Source of the DNA: Arabidopsis thaliana
Taxonomy: Eukaryota; Streptophyta; Magnoliopsida; Brassicales; Brassicaceae
NCBI RefSeq assembly: GCF_000001735.4
Contig: NC_003076.8
Location: forward strand, 21,083,835 to 21,147,834
Length of the DNA: 64,000 bases
Reading direction: 5' to 3'
Position numbers and translations under genes: made by a program. Below, one piece after another: positions 34,139-44,456 of this stretch. The notes under the pieces are model-generated. The model was not told the DNA's origin, did no database searches, and saw only the letters and a program-made list of their open reading frames with translations. Numbering within the stretch: position 1 is the stretch's first letter; each line of letters starts with the position of its first letter.

Positions 34139-35189
34139 CTTCTGAATCACTTTACTTCGTCTAAGTGTATTGTGTACTGTGGCTGGTTCCGATTCGATGG
34201 TTCAGTTTTGATATTTATTATTTTATTGAATTTAAGTATGGTGTTCGGAGAAAGGGGACGATTTAGAAAAAGACAAAACAGTCTTTAGTTTTAAAAAGTG
34301 ATAAAGATACGTTGAGGATGACGTCATGGGAACACGTTTTTGACAGTTGGAGTGTAAACTGCTCTCTGTGGTTCGAAAGGTGAGCCACGTTTGAAGGGAC
34401 GGGTTCGTCCGCTGTCTAGCCACGGTTTGGGGTTTCGCTTTTTGTAATCTGACCCACGCGCTTTTAGCTTTTGGTGTGGGTCCCTTTTCTTATTCATTAT
34501 TTTTGGCAATTGTTTGGATTATATTTATTTCTGTGTTTTATTATTGGAAATCCATTGGATTATTCTATGAACTTCTTCTAACTATTATCATCATCAGCCT
34601 TACCAAAAAACAAAAGTATTATCATCATCAACTAAGCCAAAGATGGATACGTGGCCAAGGCGGATTGTGTATTTTTTTCATTATGTACCCAAAATACATT
34701 GAACCAGTAGTTTAAAGACAATCCAGTCTTGTTGAACCAGTCGAGTTTTTTATTCTTTAATACAACAAAAAAAAAATCAATCAAAATGGAGTTGTCTTCA
34801 TTCGATTCGGTTTCAAAAATAATTAGACCCTTTCGCATAATTTTATAAATGAATATTTGATTTTATAATCAGCAAGGCCAAGGAGATTTCAAGAATTTGA
34901 GTAACTTTTTTACTAAACGTCTAAACCTTTCAACTAAAACCAAACACAACATCAATTAGACGACGAGCTTTAACACAGAAAACTTTTAAAACCCAAAACA
35001 ATGTACTAGACTCCATGAACGATGGAGCCAAAGCTTTTACATCAACTTTGTACATTCAATTAAAGACCAAGTAAAGCCCTGAGACAACAAAGGTGCAAAG
35101 CCTTTGGTCCCATGTAAGATGTTTTTTTTTCACTATAACAAATAATTGTGTTGGGATCTTCCATATAAGGAACTGGAACTTTGGTTCTC
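34139..35189. other. CBF4 upstream / IMPA-8 3' flank
   Basis: Promoter region of CBF4 on the left and IMPA-8 3'UTR on the right. No coding sequence. Confidence 0.5.
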
Positions 35190-37285
35190 TCACACCTGAA
35201 AGTCCACATCATCACATCGGACGTTGTTGTTGTTGTTCTCATCATCCTCTTCAAACCAATTCGTCACCAGAATCTTATAAGCCTTCTCGTAGATATCATC
35301 GTTTTTGTTCATTTGCAGCTTCGAAATCTTTTCTAGCCCTTCCGCATCTTCAATCAGTAGACAATAAGGGTTCACGTCTTCACTGTTCTTTTCAGCCTCT
35401 CCGGCCTTCAACATGTTTTCCAATCCATCCAGACACTTTAAGATGGTGGTTCTTTCATCTGAATATACTAGGATATCACATAATTGTTTTATGCAACTCT
35501 GCTCCGCCATGTATCTGAATCACACCAATGGAGAATTGTGAGACTTGATGATCTATAATAAGTACATTAAAGTTGAAAAAAGAAACAAGACAGGGACGTT
35601 ACTTGATTTGATCATGAGAACCATTTAAGGCCATATTTGAAATTGCCCATACAGCTTCTTTCTTCATGTAGAAGTCAGTATCTTGAGCAAGATTGACCAA
35701 GATTGGAATCAAATTTGCATCAATAACTGACTGTAATCACCAGGGGAAAAAGAAAAACAAATTAGTGATAGCAAAAGACAAAAATGGTAAATTTTCATTG
35801 GGGATAATAGCAACAAAAGTTTCTCACCTGAATTTGTTCTTTAGTCCCTGCAGTGATGTTTGAAATCACCCAGCAAGCACACTTCTTTATTTTGTTCTCG
35901 TGGTTTCGAGTAAGCATGTTGGAAATAATGGGTAAAGCACCACTATTGATCACACACTGAAGAATAAGTTCAAAGAGGTGTATAACAAAGCATTTTGTTG
36001 TTTGGTTACAAAATCCAAAAGGTGGACAACGTAAGTTGAATATGAAATACATACCTGTGTCTGCTGATGATTTCCAGCAGTCATAGCCCCAATGGTAAGA
36101 AGTGCAGGAACAAGCACCACTGGAGAAGGGAGTCTGCAAAAGAAAAAAAACTGTCAGCCTTTCCTTATCCAAACATGTCACAAAAGGGTTAAATACATAT
36201 TCTGAGAAGTACTAACTGGAGAATTTGAACTAGTTTTGGGACAAAACCAGCCTCAATCACACTTTGGATTCCATCTTCTGAACCCTCAGACAGATGACAT
36301 AGTGCCATGCAAGCATTTTTCAAGACATCTTCATCATGTGAATGAAGAAGTATTTCAAGCGCAGGAAGAGCAGGTTTCACCTGTTGAATCATGCTTCATA
36401 TGTTAAAAAGTATACAAAACAGAGGAAACAGAGACAGAGAGAGAAGTAAGAAGACCTGATCGAAAGCCGGGTGAGGCTTGCCACGACACAAGTTACGCAA
36501 AGCCCAAGTAGCAATTCTGAGTGTAGTATCCTTATACAGAAGACGCAACAGTGGCATCAATACCCCAGAGTTAAGAACAAAGTCACGGTAATGTATCGAA
36601 TGACCAGCAACATTACTCAGTGTCCATATAGCCTGCAAGAATAATGTCAAAACTCATATCTGTGAGTCTGTGACAAGTATTCTCATATCTACACGTAGTA
36701 AAATACTTACCTGCTCACGAACATAATCTTTAGGAGAAGCAATAAGCTGAATTAATACTGGAACAGCGTTGTTATTAACTACCACGCCCGGATTGTCAAC
36801 AGCAATGTTTGTTAGAGCCCAAGCTACCTCATACTATAAAAACAAAGATCACTGAATATATCGTAATCAAAGGTTACACTGATCATCATCATAAAATATC
36901 AACTAACTTGAAGCTTGGGGAAAACTTGATTTTTAAGCAACTGAACGAGACGCGGTACAACTCCAGATCGTATCACACAAGATATATCTCCTGGAAAGAT
37001 ATTAGAGTAAATGATAAAAGACGAATCTTTCAAACCGAGATCAAGAAAAAGTAAAGAAAGTAAAAAACAGAGGAAGTTTTTACTCTGTGATGTAATACGT
37101 CTGATCTTGGTAACGGATTCAAGTTGTAATGGAGGATCATCTGACCAAAGACCATCGATTATATCATCTGAAACTTCGTTCACCTACAATCCAAACCCTA
37201 AAAACCTCACTAGTCCAACACAAAATCAACCAGAGAGTGATTACTTGTGAGATAGTTTTAAACGGACCTCTGTTTTCCAAGCCAT
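35190..37285 (-). CDS. IMPA-8: importin alpha isoform 8, lacking the IBB domain
   Basis: Armadillo-repeat nuclear import adaptor relative, 441 aa (AT5G52000). Exons on minus: 37285-37268, 37183-37084, 36990-36908, 36833-36711, 36632-36456, 36380-36217, 36133-36055, 35956-35828, 35730-35603, 35514-35190; all GT-AG, 1326 nt. ARM repeats carry the NLS-binding Trp/Asn arrays ([53 protein letters not shown]). The C-terminal ARM and acidic tail ([12 protein letters not shown]) are present. Canonical importin alphas are about 530 aa with an Arg/Lys-rich N-terminal IBB. Here only about 20 non-basic residues ([19 protein letters not shown]) precede the first repeat. It therefore should not bind importin beta in the usual way, nor self-inhibit. 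Confidence 0.93.
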
Positions 37286-37791
37286 GGCTTTTCTCTCTTC
37301 TTTTCGACCTCTCCAAAGCAATTTAGAAAACTTAAAGACTAAACCCTAGAAATCTCAACTTGAAATGTGAGAGAGGCAAAGATTTTGCAATCAAGCAAGA
37401 ATGCAAACAAAAATGGTGAAGCAGAATTTTAACGAAGCGTAAAAAAACGGGTTTTTCAGTTATCGTTTCTTTCTTGATTTTATTTTAACCGTCTGATCAA
37501 AAAATCCAGTCGCTACTTAACCGTCTACTCTAAACCGATCAAAATAAAAATTTGATTTGAATCCGGTTTACTCCAACCCAAAATTTCAATTCGACAAACC
37601 ACAATACCACAAAATCTTGGTTTATGTAAGAACTTGAATTCTCAAAGCCTTTGACCACATGAATGCACAAAATCTTGGCTTATGTAAGAATGGTTTTACA
37701 TTTGATTTCAATTACATCGACCAAAGCTCCTATGAACTCTATTCGTAAACCAATTAACAACACTTAGAAATGCAACTCAATTCACCATGAA
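37286..37791. other. intergenic, IMPA-8 promoter / NYN-C2H2 3' end
   Basis: Short AT-rich spacer between two minus-strand genes. Two copies of CTTGG/CTTA-TATGTAAGAA occur at about 37616 and 37675 (AAAATCTTGG.TTATGTAAGAA), a small direct repeat. Confidence 0.45.
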
Positions 37792-38982
37792 TCAGAAAAG
37801 CTCATCATCACTATCATCATCACTACTATCACTCAACACAAAGTCTCCTTCATCCTCCACCCATTCATCTTCCGAAAACGCCGATACATTAAACCTCCCA
37901 AACCCATCACTCTCCACCGTCATCTCCGCCTTCTCATCCTCATCATACGACAACGAAAACAACTCATCATTACCACCAAATCCCACCTCATCCTCCTCAA
38001 ACCTTGGTCTCTTCCCCGGAATCAAATCCTTCTCACCAATCTCTCCCTTCTCAACACCACTCCAAGGCACCCACAAATCAGCATGCCTTCCCAATGCTCT
38101 ATCCATATCACTAACAACCAAAGTCCCAAGATCAGCCTCTCTAGCTTTCCTCAACATATCAGAAAAATCCTTATCATCCGACACCAAAACCAACCAATCA
38201 ATCCCTCTAGTCATTGAATGTTGTATCTGTCTCTTAACCGCCCAATCCGCAGCCTGAGGCTTATCCTCAACCGTCTTAACATAAACCCCTGCTCGACGTA
38301 GCTCAGCCTCTAAACCATATCCAACTTTAGGAGTCAACAAACTCCTCGCAGCCTCATTATACTTCTCATTCCCTGAAACATAACGCTCCTTAAACTTCTG
38401 ACGTTTCTTACCTTTCAAAGATCTCATCCTATTAACTTTCTTCTGTCTCTCCCTCTCATGAAGCTGCTTGAAATGTTTCTTCAAATCAAGATTGGTTTTA
38501 CACTTGCGACCACAAACACCACAAATGTACGGATCAATTGGAGTCACTTCTCCTTTCCTCTCCATGAAATCAAGGTTCCTCCTTTCTCGTCTCTCTTCGA
38601 CGACCCAATGAGGTAAATGGATAAAAGCATGACGATTTGCGTAAGCGGAGATTTCGACGACTCGGCCGAGTTTCTCAGCGACTTTACGGAGAGCTGTTGC
38701 GGCTTCGTATGGTGGACCTCGTGGTGGTTTGTTGTCTAAGTCCCATAAGACTACAACTTTCTTCTCCTTTGGTGCAAAGATACCTTCTTTGTTTCTTACC
38801 ATATCGATTTCTGATGAAGATGCTGATTTCAGACATGATTCGATCCGCCATTGGTGACGAAGTGGGAAGCTTGTGAATTTAGGGTTTTGGAATTTGGAAT
38901 TGGAGAAGGTAAAGAAGTGAGATTTGTGTGAAAGGAATGGTTTTGGATAAAGGGTTTCGATTGAATTACAGAACAAACTCAT
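37792..38982 (-). CDS. NYN-domain (PIN-like) protein with inserted C2H2 zinc finger, organelle-targeted
   Basis: Intronless 396-aa protein (AT5G52010 as I recall it, usually described only as a C2H2 protein). The N-terminal 50 residues are Ser/Phe/Lys-rich with few acidic residues, resembling a plastid or mitochondrial transit peptide. An NYN/PIN-like core begins with VVVLWDLDNKPPRG (first acidic cluster). A single C2H2 finger follows (CGVCGRKCKTNLDLKKHFKQLH), then a basic linker. The second NYN half is WLVLVSDDKDFSDMLRKA, then LGTLVVSD and LGRHADLWVPW. Aspartates in WDLDN and SDDKDF sit where NYN nucleases bind metal, so RNase activity is a reasonable inference. The tail is very acidic (EDEWVEDEGD, DSSDDDSDDELF). 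Confidence 0.8.
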   Translation of the reverse strand: MSLFCNSIETLYPKPFLSHKSHFFTFSNSKFQNPKFTSFPLRHQWRIESCLKSASSSEIDMVRNKEGIFAPKEKKVVVLWDLDNKPPRGPPYEAATALRKVAEKLGRVVEISAYANRHAFIHLPHWVVEERRERRNLDFMERKGEVTPIDPYICGVCGRKCKTNLDLKKHFKQLHERERQKKVNRMRSLKGKKRQKFKERYVSGNEKYNEAARSLLTPKVGYGLEAELRRAGVYVKTVEDKPQAADWAVKRQIQHSMTRGIDWLVLVSDDKDFSDMLRKAREADLGTLVVSDMDRALGRHADLWVPWSGVEKGEIGEKDLIPGKRPRFEEDEVGFGGNDELFSLSYDEDEKAEMTVESDGFGRFNVSAFSEDEWVEDEGDFVLSDSSDDDSDDELF

Positions 38983-40357
38983 TGGAAGCTTCGAATTGCC
39001 ACTGAAACTAGCGTAGGTGATCGGTGGCTTCGGAGAGATTCGGTAATTGTAGTGGACGTGAATCAGAGATTGTCTCTCTGGGTAAGTTTGGGTGTGGATT
39101 GTTATCTTCTAGCATGTCCGGCGAGGAAGACGACGGCTATGTGGATAGTCTGAGCTAACAAAAGTTTATCCTTTTGCTTTTGTTGTTTGAGAGCCTCTTG
39201 TACACTCGGAGGGTCTTGACGAGAGAGACTTTACCTTTGTTTTTTACTTTCTAACTGTTTCACTAACTCAAGTTGATCCAGGGATATGAAATATGCTAAA
39301 GACACATGAGACACAATGCATAAGGATGGGTGAGAATATATTGGACATGATGGTATTTCAATTTGAAATTATAAGGATGGGTGAGAATATATAAAAAGAT
39401 GAGTGATTAAAACCATATAAAATGTGAGGTATGCAAAAAAAAATATAAGGACACGAAACTGGTAAAAAAGCTTTTGAGGTATCTTTATGCACAAAAGGTT
39501 GTCATGACATGAATGTAGTACTTGACACATATAACGTCGAGTTTGGAGAAGTAATTGACATCTTTCAAGCTCATGAGATAAATTTTGAACTCCTAAAGGT
39601 TAGAGAATCCTAAGACAGTAGATCTAGTAGTATATATGGTAAAAAAGAATCAGAGAGAAGCGGAAGCCATTGAAAACCTATACAAAGGTTAACAAGAAAA
39701 ATGATCTATGTTGTTTTGTTTCTAGTCAAACATGATATAAATGTAACATGTTCATTCTTCTCTATGTAGTAGTATTCGTTGGATATTCATAGGATGATAA
39801 AGATGTGTGTGTGTGGTCTGATGGTTAAGTTCCAAAAAATCTTCTCTTGGAAGTTATTATATCGTAGTTTATCTTTCTAAAATTTAAGTTTGCCGTTGAC
39901 AAAAAAAAAAAGTTTCCTACCATTTTTTCCCATGAGAAGCTGTTGTTTTTTTTGGGGTCAGAAAACACAAACCATTAGACTGTGTTGTATCTTCAGATTT
40001 TAAGTTATATAAAATTGGAGGCCTTTCCACAAACAAATTATTTTGCTTCTAGATACTTCTTATATTTGTTCTTAAAAAGATTGTTCTTTTTCTAGAAGCA
40101 CCATAATCAGTTGACCAAAAATAAAGCAGAAAAACAATTCTTATATCTTCGATATGTATCTATTTTTCCCTCATATAAACCATATTTATATAAAAATGGA
40201 AAAATTCAAATTCAAACTCATTATGTTTCAAAAATATTAATATATCATATTAATAACCTATTTGACTTTCCATAACAGCGACCCAAAAAGAAAAAAAAAA
40301 AGGGGGAAAATCTCATTCGACCGGAAAACAATAAAAAAGAGAGCAGCTTCAATGGAT
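38983..40357. other. intergenic with small repeats and a SINE-like element
   Basis: A 22-bp phrase, ATAAGGATGGGTGAGAATAT, occurs at about 39321 and 39373. A SINE-like unit lies at 39798-39911 (separate entry). Otherwise AT-rich, without coding sequence. Confidence 0.5.
39798..39911 (+). repeat. possible SINE, ~115 bp, poly-A ended
   Basis: Contains a pol III box-A-like TGGTCTGATGG (39814-39824) followed by TTAAGTTCCAA and ends in 11 A residues (39901-39911). A related fragment lies in AGL71 intron 1. A clear box B and target-site duplication were not found, so the call is weak. Confidence 0.35.
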
Positions 40358-41056
40358 TCATTTATAACTCCAAAGATTATCTCCTTCATGATTCTCCGGC
40401 GAATCATCTTCCATCGTCGGATGTATCATCATTCTCGGTGGACTCATCAACATCCCTTCAGCCATCTCCGTCAACAAAGTCGGCATATTCAACATCGCTT
40501 CCTCATCCATAAACTCCAACGAACACGAGTTACACGACACTTCTTCTAATTCTTCCTCTTTGCCGGGTTGAACCGGTTCCAATACCTTCTCATCCCCACC
40601 CTGATCCGGTTGCTTCATCTCCGCTGCTCTACTAGCAGCCGCTCTTATATCCGCAGCAGAGTTTGAAACCGGAGCCACGTAAGTCAAAGCTAAACCAGGA
40701 AAATTCAAAACGGCGTCGGGTCCTTTTAAAGCTAACGCAGCCACGTCGTAAGCGGCGGCAGCCATCTCCGGTACCGGATAAGTCCCGAGCCAAATTCTTG
40801 TCGTTTTACGTGGCTCTCTAATCTCCGATACCCATTTTCCGTTACGTAGTCGAATCCCCCTGAAAATAGAGTGCTTGCCGGATAATCCAGTCGCCGTTCT
40901 TCTCGCCGGTGATCCACCGGAAGGTCTCGGTGAAGGAGAAGAAGATGATCCTGGTGAGGTTTGAGGAGATTGATCAGTAGGCAATGTGATTGAGACTTCA
41001 CGAGACGTCGTCGTTTCTTGATTCACGGTGGTCGGAGAATTATTATTATTCGACAT
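40358..41056 (-). CDS. ERF025: AP2/ERF factor ERF025, DREB subfamily (A-4, TINY-like)
   Basis: Intronless 232-aa nuclear transcription factor. A Ser/Pro/Thr-rich N-terminus is followed by a basic patch and the AP2 domain at about residues 62-120 ([54 protein letters not shown]). Val14 in KWVSEIRE and the downstream Ala/Arg-rich helix ([13 protein letters not shown]) mark the DREB A-4/TINY-like group. The C-terminus is acidic and Met-rich ([20 protein letters not shown]) and ends in LWSYK, reminiscent of the LWSF/Y end of CBFs. It is the second DREB-type gene in the window. Known role of the group: DRE/ERE-binding in stress responses; ERF025 itself is little characterised as far as I know. Confidence 0.9.
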   Translation of the reverse strand: MSNNNNSPTTVNQETTTSREVSITLPTDQSPQTSPGSSSSPSPRPSGGSPARRTATGLSGKHSIFRGIRLRNGKWVSEIREPRKTTRIWLGTYPVPEMAAAAYDVAALALKGPDAVLNFPGLALTYVAPVSNSAADIRAAASRAAEMKQPDQGGDEKVLEPVQPGKEEELEEVSCNSCSLEFMDEEAMLNMPTLLTEMAEGMLMSPPRMMIHPTMEDDSPENHEGDNLWSYK

Positions 41057-43248
41057 AAAGAAGCTTAATGCTTAAACTAATGTTACAATGTGTTTTTGTT
41101 TGTGTTCTGTTTTTTTTTGTTGTATCAAAGTGTGTTTGTGTATATATATGATGTTTTTGAATGAGAGAGATTGTAAAACCGTGGCAAATTCGTAAGAAGC
41201 TCCGTTTTTTTGTTAGAAGATGTGAGCTGTTACACATAAATACGATTAGATTTATGATTTGTTTATGATCGTATAAAGAGAAATTGCAATTTTGCTCTCA
41301 CCTTATTCCTCAGTTGATTGTATTTAATTCTTATAAAAAAACTGGCTACTCATTGCTTAAAATGTCAAAACCAAGATTTGTTAATTAAAAGTAGATTTGT
41401 GAACCCCATGTAGAGATAAGCCACTTACGAAGACCAAATCGTAAACTAAACACTTTTTTTTTTGGTAATCAATCGCAAACTAAACACTTAATGATTCGAT
41501 AGTTACCACTAATTAGCAGTAATTTATTGTAACAATAAGAACGGCAGGGTATTATCAAATTGGTTTTTGAGACTTTGTGGTTATAAGTGGCTTGACTTAT
41601 GGATATTCTATTCAGCCACACGAAAAAAGGTTACAACTTGCAAATCTCAGATTTTGATAGAGTAACTAATAAAACAGTAGAGAGTTGATGAGACAAAAAC
41701 ATCTTTTCCATTGCTCGAATGAGCAAGATATTTGCATTAGATATCTCTTCGGATATAATTATATTCTGTTGATAATACTAACCAGTATAAGTTCTTAGGA
41801 TTTTTTTTTAAAGCCTTTTCTATAGTTATTTTCTTTAAAATCGTAATTTATCCAGACTAAAAACATTTTAGGATGAAGCTATATAACTAAACCATAGATG
41901 ATAAATTTATAATTTGCTAAAACGAAACAGTGACATTTCTCTATATAAAATAGTGTGCTTTATCGTGGATTTTCTTAAAAATAACATATTATCGGACAAT
42001 ATAACACGTTATGTTTTGATCAAATAAAAATCATGCGCTAAAAATGAATCATAATGTTTACGAAAATGCTACACACCAGTTTTGCAGTAAAAAACATGGT
42101 GGTTAAGTTGTCTTTTAAAGTTTAAATTGTCATTATTTGTGAGTTCACAATATATATTTGTGCGTGTGAAAGAATAGATAAACATATGATTGTGAATGAT
42201 GATTAGTTGTCGTGATTTTTAACCACATGTTAGTAGTATTCAAAGCCTTGAACCAGAAAACGGTCATTGAACAAATAAAATTGTTGTATATGAGCTTCCT
42301 ACTTAATTTTCTAACGCATAGTGGTATTTTAATAATCCCGTATTAAAGTAATTGGAAGAATTGAACAAATCAGAACTTTTTGTTATTTGGGTTGATAGTG
42401 GACACACCTCCGTATCAACTCCACATAATGAGTTGTACCAAAAGGTATTTTATACTTTCTTTTCGCTTTTGCACGTTTAGAAAAAATAAACTCGAAAGCG
42501 AGGTTGCGAATCGAACACGTACCTTGCGCGATTTCATTTCATTTGTTAAATAAAATCTAAATTAAGATGAACCAAAAAGGCAATAAAATGACAGAAAAGA
42601 GAGAGTTAAAAAGTCAAGATATACTTTGATTGGAGTAATGGTGAGCACTTAAGGAAGCCAGCCAAAGCTTGGTAAGACGACGAGTCTCTCTATATGGAGA
42701 ATGATTGTCCTACACGATTTTGTTTCACGGTAGGACTCTCCTATAGGCTTGTTTTTATTTCTTTTCTTTATATTGTTTCATTATTACAACAACCCACAAA
42801 ATCATTCAAAAATGAAATGAGATCATCCTCCAATCACCCATGACCCATATATGATATATGTTAGGTTAAACTATTACAATATTCAATCCTATAGGCTTGT
42901 TTTTTTTGTTTTTTTCCTTTATGGTTTTCGAACATTTTTAAGGTATATCTCGACACGAGTTCTCTACTGTTCCCACAAAACATGTTTACTACATAAATAT
43001 AATAAAGAGGAATTGGCGAAAAAGCTAGACAAAAAAAAATCCATTAATCCTCTCATAGAAACTAGTTTTTGTGAGATTAAAAATGCTCGATAGATGATCA
43101 TATGAAATCATAGTTGGACGTATACACATGATTACAATTAGAGAAAATGTTAAGTGTAAAATGCATATGTAGATATCTTATAACGAAAGAGTAAGTACTG
43201 GTTAGAAAAATGGGCATGCAGGCCCCTACGCGTTGTACCAACGTTAAA
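41057..43248. other. long intergenic region
   Basis: ERF025 upstream DNA followed by AT-rich sequence. A phrase at about 42505-42525 reads on the minus strand as GTGTTCGATTCGCAACC, near a pol III box B, but no box A or tRNA fold accompanies it. No gene recognised. Confidence 0.45.
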
Positions 43249-43542
43249 TTAAAGCCACATTTCACCATACGACAACCTCCGGTCCTTTAGCTCTTTCTTG
43301 CTTCTTTGCTCTTCGATCTGACTAATTACTTTTTGCATGTTTTTTGTTGTCCAATGTCCATCATCACGTGCTAATAGCCTATCATATGAACATTGTCTTA
43401 ATAGCCCATTAAACGCTTGGTGAACCGTTTTTGTAGTAAAATTTTGGGCATCTCTGCCAACATTTTCGATTATATTTCTTAGAGTGTTTAAAAAAAAAAA
43501 AAATCCCATCTTAGATATATGGACTAAACATTGATAATCCAT
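43249..43542 (-). CDS. unidentified ORF, 97 codons, possibly remnant
   Basis: A minus-strand frame with protein-like composition, from about 43470 down to the stop at 43249: NIIENVGRDAQNFTTKTVHQ, then NGLLRQCSYDRLLARDDG, HWTTKNMQKVISQIEEQ and a Lys/Arg-rich end. The first part (GFFFFL) comes from a poly-A run and is unlikely to be coding. I do not recognise the family. It lies downstream, on the same strand, of the degenerate coding block at 43857-44125 and could be part of the same dead gene or an annotated short hypothetical. No promoter features assigned. Confidence 0.3.
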   Translation of the reverse strand: MDYQCLVHISKMGFFFFLNTLRNIIENVGRDAQNFTTKTVHQAFNGLLRQCSYDRLLARDDGHWTTKNMQKVISQIEEQRSKKELKDRRLSYGEMWL

Positions 43543-43856
43543 TTCTTCACATTTTATGATGAATATGTTTGAACCAATACAATGAATATATAATTTAGTT
43601 TTTTTTTATTTTTAGGTTTTTTTTTGGTAAAAAGTAAAATTTCATACCATTTTTGAAAATTTTGACAAAAATTACAAAAGAAAACAAAAAAAAATGAGAA
43701 ACCTAAAGCTACATAAACCACCAAAATTACTACATAAGCATAAAACAGAAAAACACACACTAGCAAACACGGTAAAAGACTTTTACTAAAAGTCATGAAT
43801 AAACACCGATTCTAAACAGTAAAGATCGAACATTTATAGGTAGAAAATTTGATTGT

Positions 43857-44125
43857 CAAGCTTCATTCATCAACTTTTCATCTTCACATGCTTCCACGTA
43901 AACCTCAACAAGCTTCTCAAGTAGCTAATTTGATTAAGAACCATTGTGTTATTCCCAAGAACCGCATTATAACCAAATAAGATAAATTTTCTGGTTTTGC
44001 TATTCGTAAACTTCTCCACCATTTCTTCCACATCCAATATCTAAATCGCATTTACAAGTGTTTAAAGGAATCGAAATTTATGTTTGAGAAACTCTCGGAT
44101 AACTTTTTCGATGATCGGTAAATGG
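43857..44125 (-). pseudogene. degenerate coding block, family not recognised
   Basis: On the minus strand three frames together read like a protein: VIREFLKHKFRFL, stop, TLVNAI, stop, ILDVEEMVEKFTNSKTRKFIL, FGYNAVLGNNTMVLNQI. After a frameshift it continues LEKLVEVYVEACEDEKLMNEA and a stop. The amphipathic, charged composition and the clean resumption after each lesion suggest a decayed gene rather than chance. I cannot name the family, and I give only the observed pieces. Confidence 0.4.
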
Positions 44126-44456
44126 CGGCAGTTGTATCATGAACTAGTTGGTGTATATGTTAATCATATGCTTAGAATCGTGTAATTGATAATGCAATGA
44201 GATACGATTGTTCTTAGATCTATATGCAAAATAAAATTTGAGAATCGACCAAATGATTGGATATTATACTTGTCATGTTTGGTGATTCATACATCCAAAT
44301 GTCAAAAACGTAAAAGTTCCATTGTGGCCATTAACGTGCGTTCTCGCCATCCTCGTATATCGCTAATGAAATCTAAACCAATAAAAAAACTTCAATCTTT
44401 TTTTTCTTCACAATTATCGATCCAAATCAAGATTTTCTTGATTTGAATTCCTTGCG

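Noticed and set aside
42500-42530. tRNA gene suggested by GTGTTCGATTCGCAACC (minus)
   Set aside because: No box A at the right distance and no cloverleaf; at most a SINE fragment.
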